Shown here in pieces: positions 56,372 through 64,000 of a DNA stretch of 64,000 nt. How positions within the stretch are numbered: position 1 is the first letter of the stretch; each line of letters opens with the position of its first letter. The notes below the pieces were generated by a model. The model was not told the DNA's origin. It saw only the letters and a list, made by a program, of their open reading frames with translations, and ran no database searches. The position numbers were made by a program, and so were the translations under genes. The stretch is from Xiphydria camelus (taxonomy: Eukaryota; Arthropoda; Insecta; Hymenoptera; Xiphydriidae): contig OY783199.1 in the NCBI GenBank assembly GCA_963678675.1, forward strand, positions 7,509,501 through 7,573,500. Direction: 5' to 3'.

Positions 56372-57374
56372 ATGACAACCATCAAAACTTTCTGCTGAGT
56401 TTCCATGAAACATTCCGCAGCACATTATATCGCCGATTGCTGATGTATTCATAGATAAAGTGTTAGTTTGTTATACAGTTAAATGAGGAGTAACAATATT
56501 CGTTTTTTTTGCAGTATTTTTGTATACAGCCACTCCTGCCGAGCGAACGTTAGAGTGTTTGAAGTGTACCACGCAGTGGAAATTGAGAATTCTGATTGGT
56601 TGAACGAGAATGATGGTGTAACTAGTGGGGGTTGATGCAGTGTGCCCCGATTGACTAATTTCCGCGTCCCAGTTAGCGAGCAATGGTACCGTTGCTTATC
56701 CTTAGTCATAACGAGGGTTCAGACTACGCGGAATATTGAAGCGATCCCCTATACCTGATAAGTCATGTGTCAGGTTTATCGGAACGGTCACCTATTGAAT
56801 TCGTCATTTCTCCTCTTTACAAATCTGACTTAATGCATAGAGCGCTATTTATGAGTGGCCACTGGGGGAGGTGACTTATTCCAATCCATCCGGTAATTAG
56901 CCTTCCGAGAAGGATGTGGGACTATAAGTACATTAGTAACCTTTGTTTGTGGCGCCGTATCGTCTTGCTATTATACCTAATGACGAGCTTAATGTTAAAT
57001 TGGAAAGGCGTTTAGATCACGATGGTAATAGCGGTAGAAAACGGTATGCAGAATTATTGTAATGAGTTTCTGAGAAATGACTCGAGTACCGACCAAGCCT
57101 GGCCGAAGATAAACTTCAAGGTCCCTGCAACTGGCCAGTTCTGCGCGGGACATCCTGTATATGGGCGCGAAGGAAGATTTATTCAGAGACTAACAAGGGG
57201 AGGGTCCCACTCATGGGTCACCGATTTGAACAGCGTTTTGGTTAAACGGTAGCCAAAAGGGTCACAAACAACCCCCTAAAGCGGTTGCTGCCAGTGCGGC
57301 CTCGTTCATTTATAAACAAGGTTTTTAGTTTTTACGCTGCCGGACCGGACGATAGTGGTCTGATTTTAAGTAGC
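56372..57374. other. Unassigned region with small open frames
   Basis: The + frame 57022-57252 (76 codons, MVIAVENGMQNYCNEF..) and the overlapping minus frames near 56500-56700 show no recognisable family. Confidence 0.3.
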
Positions 57375-57475
57375 AGTTTCCACAGCGGCGCAGTGGCGCA
57401 GTGGCTAAGGGCAAGTCTTACCACGCGGTAGGCTCGCGCGGGTTCAATTCTTGCTACGGACAGTTTTTTTTTTCA
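57375..57475 (+). repeat. tRNA-derived SINE head
   Basis: GGCGCAGTGGCTAAGGGCA resembles a Pol III A box and GCGGGTTCAATTCTTGC a B box (GGTTCRANNC), about 35 bp apart, followed by a run of T. The spacing and boxes are tRNA-like, but a full cloverleaf with matched acceptor stem is not evident. A degenerate tRNA-like sequence or SINE head is more likely than a working tRNA gene. The downstream 600 bp ends at a Helitron-like CTAG. Confidence 0.55.
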
Positions 57476-58076
57476 CTTTTTAAAAAATTTATTTATTGTG
57501 AAATAGTAATTATATATTAAATATATACTTAAAGGAAGGTTAGCTATCTAGGGTTAAAGTCGTAAGTCAGCATGACGTGTTAAAAGCTATAATCTGCTAT
57601 ACATGTAAAACAAAGTCGGGTTAGTTACACTATTTATAACTAAAGATCGGCTGGACAGATTTTTATGACCTTTGCTTCTTGGATTTGTCTCCACCACGTG
57701 AATAGCAGAATAAGTATTAAAAACATCTGAAAAATTTACGAAAAAAAAATTTATTAAGAAATTAATTTTTCTAGCGAAGTTTCCTCGCGTATTGGAAGGT
57801 AAGAAAATCAAAATAAATTTGAATCAGAGAGTATCGTATATATCACAAGGTGCTCCAATGAAGTGAATCGACCCGAGTGCAAGCCATCTAGCAAATAGTT
57901 TAACAGAAAGTAGTGCAATAATGCTACGCGAATCATTTCGACTCATTTCAATAAAGAAAATGCCTTGCTGCAAAGTGAATTGAATGAATTTAAGTTTAAT
58001 TAAAATACGTTTCGTTTTTAAGTTAACACAACATTGATTGATTCTGAGGTGGTACGAAGTTCGCCGGGTCAGCTAG
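57476..58076 (+). mobile_element. Second Helitron-type 3' end
   Basis: TGGTACGAAGTTCGCCGGGTCAGCTAG|T at 58050-58076 resembles the 3' end of the 53780 element (CGTGCGAAGCCGGGACGGGCTGCTAG): the same GCGAAG..CGGG core, then AGCTAG before T. The body is AT-rich with no coding frame, and its left limit is not defined. Confidence 0.5.
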
Positions 58077-58340
58077 TTTTGAATAAATCTTCCTCAACGA
58101 TTACCTCAATGAAGGTGATAAAGGCGGCTCCAAGCGACTGAGAAGAAATTTTGCAAGTCACTGGGTCGCTAATTCGTGCGATTTTTAAAATTATGAGCTC
58201 TGTATACAGCATCACAGTAGCTAAAATCAAGAGGCTAGACCAAGAGACTGGCGAAGCACGTCGGTCATGTGGAGCTGACTACAATTAATAGTTGTAAAGT
58301 CAAAATTTTACCAGGCCGGACAAGCGACCGATCCAATGAC
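58077..58340 (+). pseudogene. Unidentified decayed coding region, copy 2
   Basis: Collinear with 51231-51420: KVIKAAPSD, a stop, then SLIRAIFKIMSSV and RLDQETGEARRSCGADYN before it breaks. It is more degenerate than copy 1, and the 3' part present in copy 1 is missing. It lies directly after the Helitron-type CTAG end. Confidence 0.45.
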
Positions 58341-59586
58341 TGGTCTTTCAAACACGCCGGCCGTTTCGGTATGTCTTTAAAATAGTAGATACGACAGTTT
58401 TTTGAGAAATATATAATCAAGAGACACGGTAGTGTCTCGCGGCATGTTCATTCAAGTCGTCAGAACGACGCCGCCAGCGCTGTCGCCGCGAGCACCCGTG
58501 TATCTTTACAGGAAAAATGTCTGCCCCCCCTTCACCCCTCAATTTTAACATCGAATTTCCTCAATAAATATACGGTTATAACCAAAACTATGCTTAGTCC
58601 GCCATATATGACTATTTATGTGCAGTTGGACCACAAGTAAGTATTTTTTTCAATGTGACTAATATCTATTCACACTAGTTATGTGTTATTCCATGCTAAA
58701 TCTATCACTTTTTGGAGTAAAAATTTAATTTTCTTCTTTGAATATATTGTTGTCAATTGCATTGCAAATACGTATGCTTAACGGTTATTGAAAATTTTGA
58801 AAAATAGAAAAATTAATAACACTAAAGTTTTCGAATCGATTGGATTCAATAAATTGTAGTGTTAAAAGGAAAAATGGCAGCTTAATGAAATTTAGCACAC
58901 TCACGCGGAGAGGTTTGAAATTTATAAGAAAAATAAGGAATAAAAAAATAATTAATATTTTTTTAAACAAATAATTCTTCAAAAACCTGTTTTTCGAATT
59001 TCGGCACTTTTTAGAAATTTGAAAAAAATTAAGCATGTAGCCATATTTTTGTTATTTCCAACCGTCCATTAAAAAATAGTCACTTTATAATCAAATTTGT
59101 TATAATTATTTGAATAGTAGCGCGACGAGTCACTTCGGCGTGTCGGTTGGCGGTTCCCGCGTGCGGCTATGTGTGCATCCCTATTCTACTCTTCAATACC
59201 TAGGGCCGCATTCTCACTACTGCATGACTACTTACCTTCAATATCCATATTATTAAACAATTGCAATTGTTTAAACGATTAAAATTGTTGAAACACTTTT
59301 ATTTAAGAATTGTCGATGTAAAAGTGAAGGAAAATTGGTGTATTATAATATGCAATCTATTTTGCAGAAAACAGAAAATACTTTGAAATATTTACATACA
59401 TTGAAGTATTGAAGTACACTGCATAAATGTTCCTTCACCCATCAGTCCTACATCGACAATTATTAAATAAAATTGTTTAAAAAACTTTAATAATTTAATA
59501 ACAATTTCTGAATTGTTAACGTTTTGAGGCAAAAAAATGTTATAAATTTTTTATTGTTTGTTTAATTGAACAATTGTCATTTAAAT
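58341..59586. other. AT-rich DNA without recognised genes
   Basis: An imperfect inverted repeat spans about 59240-59560 (GTCGATGTAAAAGTGAAGGA against TCCTTCACCC..CATCGAC). Otherwise nothing was recognised; the 83-codon minus frame at 58785-59036 is a low-complexity AT-rich translation. Confidence 0.35.
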
Positions 59587-59679
59587 CATCCCGGCGCTTG
59601 TCCGTTATTGAGCCACTCGTGGCACGATAATCGTAGCCATGAGTGGCTCACACTGTCAGTAACGGATAAGGCCGGGATG
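59587..59679. repeat. 93-bp hairpin
   Basis: CATCCCGGCGCTTGTCCGTTA pairs with TAACGGATAAGGCCGGGATG, and GAGCCACTCGTGG pairs with CCATGAGTGGCTC. Confidence 0.78.
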
Positions 59680-59850
59680 ATAGTTTCGGATCAATATTGG
59701 GTGTCAATAAAGGGCCAGACATGGCAAATATTAGGTACAACATTCAGCCAGTAATGGTATGAAAATCTGCCATTCACATGATATGAGTTTGAAATATCGG
59801 TTTCTAATAAAATATTTGAAGGACAAAATAAAATATCTTCAAAACATGTA

Positions 59851-60397
59851 GAGGAGACTGGGGTAGGTTGCACAAATTTGATGTTTTCTTTTTTCCCCAT
59901 TTTACTGGAAATTAGGACTAGTTTTCCTATTGGGAATAAAACTATGGAATAATAGGTATTGAAGTTATTTAAAAAATTGACGGGGTTATGAAGGAAATCA
60001 ATAAATAATCTGTGCGCGTGTTGCAATGTGCCCCACGCTCGAGGTATGTTGCATTAGTGCTTGGGCACGTTGAACCACTTAACTTCTCGAAGAACTTTTA
60101 AATACTTATTAAGTTATCAGCATATAATTAGTTAACAAAACTCATTTGAATACTCTAAAACACAATTAATACAAATAAAATAAGCATTGTTATTGACACA
60201 TGAAGAATGTGCCCACCCTAAATACACTTTTTTTTACAAACCTGTCAGGAATGTGCCCATACCATAGTGCTTTCTACTAATAAAGGGCCAAACTACGACT
60301 CAAATAATCCTGTAATTTATTTTCCGTTGGAGGGTTTCTTGTTAGAAAAAATTGATGTGTTGCAACCTACCCGTAATGCAACTTGCCCGTTCTCCTC
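59851..60397. mobile_element. 547-bp TIR element with TA duplication
   Basis: Left GAGGAGACTGGGGTAGGTTGCA; right, reversed, GAGGAGAACGGGCAAGTTGC then GGGTAGGTTGCA. TA flanks (59849-59850 and 60398-60399) suggest a Tc1/mariner/pogo-type enzyme mobilised it. No transposase is present. Confidence 0.7.
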
Positions 60398-60510
60398 TAA
60401 CATGTGATATCTGAGAGTTCGGTATTTAAAAATGGTCCTGTAATTATGGAAAATTGGCTACCATTCATTCCTTCAACCAGAGTTATATCCTATTGAATAA
60501 TTGGTTAATA

Positions 60511-61533
60511 ACACAGGCACACAAACAAAAAATTTCTATCACAGAAATCAGACCCACCTATCCCCTCTGTATTTTGGACCGCTAAACACGATACCGATGT
60601 TGGATTTGACGCATCACGTTACGGTTTTTCCCTGACCTCAAAAGAAATTATAAAATCCACAAATTGCATATAGTCACCTTAATCGGCAGAATGCGTAACT
60701 CCGCTTTTGCCTGAAAATGAGGTTTTAATACCATCTAGTGTAAAATAATTGAACACACCAGTTGGAAATATTCGTATTTCCAGATTTCTTCTAGTTTTTT
60801 TTTTGATTACATATATTGGTATTAAAATAACGCGTAACTCTGGCCGTGTCAATGTCATTTAAAAAAATACATAAATCCATCAGTTTGTGTATTCCGAAGA
60901 ATACGTGCTTCCTCCGTATTAACGTGTTTTTGTTGACCCTAAAAATAAAGTGAAGGTAATTTATGAAACAGTTGTATTACTTTATTTGAGTCCCTTTAAA
61001 AAAATTTGAATTTAGAGTTACGCATCTTGCCGATTAAGCCGATGATATATTATATTCTACAGTGTGGATGCGGGTAACCAGCGATTCAAAATGGATATTC
61101 CGATTTATTTTCATCAATAATCGATATAGGTATCGATATATCGAACACACTACGGCTTCATCATCACACCCTAACCCATGCAGGGCTACGCGACTACGCT
61201 GGCTTCGATACGTCAACAGATCGGGGTTCGAATCATTCTACACATCCCACATCTCAGGGCAGTTGTCATCGACCCGACATCTGTTGAGGTAGCAGGATAT
61301 ATTCCGTCTCAAACACCTCAATACCATTTGGACTCATATCGCTGGGAAAATCAGAGTTTAGTAGTGGAAAATGATATATGCGACTGATGGATTTTTCAAT
61401 TTCTCTCGAAGTGAGAGAAAAACTCTGACGTGATGGGTCAAATCCAGCATCGGAATCGCGTTCAGTGGCCAAAAATACAGGGTGTTAGGTGGGTCTGACC
61501 TCTGTGACAGAAATTTTTGTTGCGTGTCTGTGT
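60511..61533. repeat. 1-kb inverted-repeat element with a nested TIR element
   Basis: Outer arms: ACACAGGCACACAAACAAAA and the inverse near 61533, then CAGACCCACCTA / TAGGTGGGTCTG. Nested inside at 60679-61037 is an element with ends TTAATCGGCAGAATGCGTAA and, reversed, TTAATCGGCAAGATGCGTAA. The frames at 61034-61472 are arm sequence. Confidence 0.75.
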
Positions 61534-62702
61534 AATTATGTATACATAGGCTCAAGTACGGCCGATATCGTTTCCCATTATTTGATAAAAAATAACGGGT
61601 GCTCGGAAATCCACCAGAGAAGGTCCAACGATAGGTGGCCAGTTCTTGACCTATGATTGGCCAAGTATTGGCCCTCTGTTCTAATGACTGGCTTTCTCAT
61701 ATGGGGAGCCAGCGCTCTCGTTTCGCGACGCGCTCGACGTTCCCATCGATTTGAATTCGCGTCACGGCGTGACGCGCCGCGCAAATTCGACGGAAGACGA
61801 ATAACAACCGGGCGCGTCCCGGAACTCGCGAGAGCCGGAGTTAACGAGTCATTTAATTGGCCTCCGCGCAAAAGCGTTTCGCAACTTCAGACGCCCCGGC
61901 GTCGCGAGAGGCGTTACGCACACGGCGGAAGCGCCAAAGTCCGGTTCGACGTCGTTTTACACGCGATGGAGCAGCTAGACTTCGGTAATGGCGCGGGTAT
62001 AGCGGCGATGTTCGACCGAGCAAACTTCCACGGCTGGGAGATCGGCGGATAAGGAGTTATCTGACTCTCGGACGAGTGCGCTTCTCGCGCGGTGGAGAGG
62101 TATAGGAGTAAGTGGTGCCGGAGGAGGAAGAAAAGCCCCGAGACCGAGCCGCGCTCACTCGGCATCTCCCGACTATGATGAACTATGAAAGTTGAGTGAA
62201 AAATTGGCCTTGCGAGATAAGGCCGGGGCTATCTTCCAATATTTCTCAACACGATCGCCTTTAGCTAGCCGCGTTGTAAGGCGTTTTACCCGCTGATAGG
62301 TTAATCCACGGAAGTTCGAGACTCTGCCGAGAAGTTTGAACCCGCGCACACGCGCGCTCGGTTGGCGTGCGGATGAAAAATTCTCCGATCGGTCTTTCAT
62401 CGTCGTCCCACCTTGGCGCTGTCTCGTTTGGATTTAGAGGAGATTGAGCGATTTAGGCGTAGCGCAGTTGCAGGTGCGACTTGAGGTTCGAACGGCGGAG
62501 GGCGGATGGGGGTGGGGTTTTCTCGCGGTACGCGCGATGGTGGCTCATTCGCGTCGATTGTGTCGTGCGGGTGAACTGTGACGCGATACGATTGAGCGTT
62601 GACGATTACGATGCGCGGTATAAGCGTAAATTGTGAAATAAAAAACGGTATAAACCTGTAATTGATAGGAATTATGAAGCACCTATATTTACTTCGTGCC
62701 CA
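61534..62702. other. CpG-rich unassigned block
   Basis: About 61700-62630 is CpG-rich, with opposing open frames of up to 131 codons and no domain. It resembles the other GC-rich islands of the window. Confidence 0.35.
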
Positions 62703-62975
62703 CATTGAGAAAAATAACCTGGTCAATCAAACCAAAATCCTGGAGACCATAACCAAATCATTCGGTGAAATATGGAACCTTCATCGGTTCGGTTAGAGAG
62801 AGAGAGAGAGAGAGAGATTGACCATATAATAACTAGACATGTAATTAGAATAACTAAACGCACAGTTAGAATAAATAAATATTTGATTCAACTTACTAGT
62901 TTTTCGATTAAAAGAACTAAACTTGTTTAACTAGATTCATTTTGTCATTTTAACCAAGTTATTTTTCCTAGTATA
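62703..62975. repeat. 273-bp TIR element containing (AG)n
   Basis: ACATTGAGAAAAATAACCTGGT pairs with ACCAAGTTATTTTTCCTAGTAT. An (AG)n run spans about 62795-62817. The tips resemble the intron element at 47068-47610. Confidence 0.65.
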
Positions 62976-63035
62976 CAGAGAGTGTCCAAATTTTCCGAAT
63001 ATAGGTACATGTGAATCCAGATAGACTTATAATCG

Positions 63036-63930
63036 TCACGATGTTCATACAAACTACAATAATTTATTGTTCTAAAGTTTACGTTTATTTTGCCGCATGA
63101 ATTTGAAAAAAAAACTATTTTCAAATATAATAAATCGTTAAATTTACGTTATAATGCGATCCAAATTAATCGCCGCATTCATTCTAACGACATATTTACG
63201 AGTAAGAAAAAATGTGCTTTCGTACAAATCTCCGTACAAAACAATTTATATGAATATTTTGTACAAATATTCATACAAAACCTATGTTAATCGATCGTAC
63301 TAAAATCTACGTTTACTTGCCTCATGAATTAAAAAGAAAAAGTATTCTTAAATAAATCGTTAAATATAATTTTTTTACTTAAAAATTTATAAAAATTAAG
63401 TTAATACAAATTTAATTTTTAATAATGATAAATTAGTAAAATAATAAAATTATAATGCAATGCAAATTAATCGCTGTATTCATTGTAGTAACATGTTTAC
63501 GAAAAAATATGCTTACATCGAATATACATTTAGCACTTTATTTGTATTATTTTAAAATTAAAAAAAAAAAATTAGACGTGTCTTTCTTTTTCGAATTTCC
63601 GAAGTGAACTTTTACTTAGATCTTTATATGCATCAAAGTTGTATGCTTTATGAGTACCACCTCTGTAAGTAAGCATATTTGTAACATTAAATGATTGTAA
63701 AGTAATGCAAGAGAAATGCTAAATATGTATTCCATGTAAGCATAATTTTTCATAAATACGTATATATTGCTAAAATAAATAATAGCGATTAATTTGAATC
63801 GCACTATAATGTAAATTTTCAAATGTATATGTACATATCAATAGTTAATTTTTCAAATTCATGCAACAAAATAAACGTAAACTTTAGAACAATCGATTAT
63901 TGTAATTTGTATAAACCAGAGAGAGAGTGT
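63036..63930. repeat. Long inverted repeat, AT-rich core
   Basis: 63036-63200 and about 63780-63925 are inverted copies (TTGTTCTAAAGTTTACGTTTA and its inverse; GCATGAATTTGAAAAA). Partial copies occur at 19080-19400 and 43370-43460, and the mariner-split repeat at 17160-18760 matches its right half. Frames here are low-complexity. Confidence 0.7.
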
Positions 63931-64000
63931 AGACATTTTTTCCGGGCATTAGCTAAGGCCAAGATTACTTTTCCTGATAATAGGTACAGGGTCTTCAGAA
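63926..64000 (+). mobile_element. Start of a CCCGTGTGGAAAT-superfamily element, cut by the window end
   Basis: GTGTAGACATTTTTTCCGGGCATTAGCTAAGGCCAAG matches the first 40 bases of the 11237-11775 element in the same order with a few changes. An ACAGGGTCTTCA end then begins at 63985. Confidence 0.55.

Noticed and set aside
61180..61240. Possible tRNA gene with GGGGTTCGAATCATTC
   Set aside because: A B-box-like string only; no A box at proper distance and no cloverleaf.

Overview
The window looks like an insect nuclear contig, probably hymenopteran and plausibly ant. The evidence is short GT-AG introns, a CYP6-type P450, two decayed mariners, and AT-rich transposon-filled DNA alternating with CpG-rich unique islands. 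Species cannot be fixed from the sequence. There is one 200-bp run of N (13038-13237). No operon, CRISPR array, rRNA gene or intact tRNA gene was seen.

Two host-gene signals are supported. Near the left edge (660-801, + strand) is one exon coding the first half of an immunoglobulin V-type domain of the Sidestep family; its partner exons were not found, so much of the window may be a very large intron. At 46328-49301 (- strand) is a complete six-exon cytochrome P450 gene of 529 codons, with every junction in frame and all family motifs present. A 61-bp intron in its 5' UTR ends immediately before the ATG. A diverged second copy of its 5' UTR exon lies at about 45652-45770 with no second P450 body behind it.

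The rest is mostly mobile DNA, dominated by inverted-repeat (foldback) elements. From left to right: small hairpins and foldbacks (1-5.8 kb, 8.5-12.6 kb); a Tc1-like transposase fragment beside the N gap (13.2 kb); a mariner with TA target duplications (17362-18642) inside an older repeat; a 1.18-kb TIR element (20.2-21.4 kb); two opposed copies of a family with termini CCCGTGTGGAAAT and GGCCCAATTGGGC-type subterminal repeats (25778-27431 and 28478-34007), the longer one carrying nested insertions and broken HTH coding pieces; a pogo-like element (34339-35631); a second mariner (35821-37113); a large palindrome split by a Tigger-like element with a THAP-like ORF (49.5-51.1 kb); a Helitron-type HINE with a (GTCT)n tract and 129-bp tandem repeats (about 52.6-53.8 kb); a Helitron-type endonuclease relic (55.8-56.1 kb); a tRNA-derived SINE (57.4 kb); and more nested TIR elements to the right edge.

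CpG-rich stretches (about 1.9-2.8, 5.8-8.5, 12.6-13.0, 16.1-16.7, 21.5-25.5, 37.2-38.8, 41.5-42.6 and 61.7-62.6 kb) contain open frames, but none shows a recognisable domain or convincing splice pattern. They are left as unassigned unique DNA.
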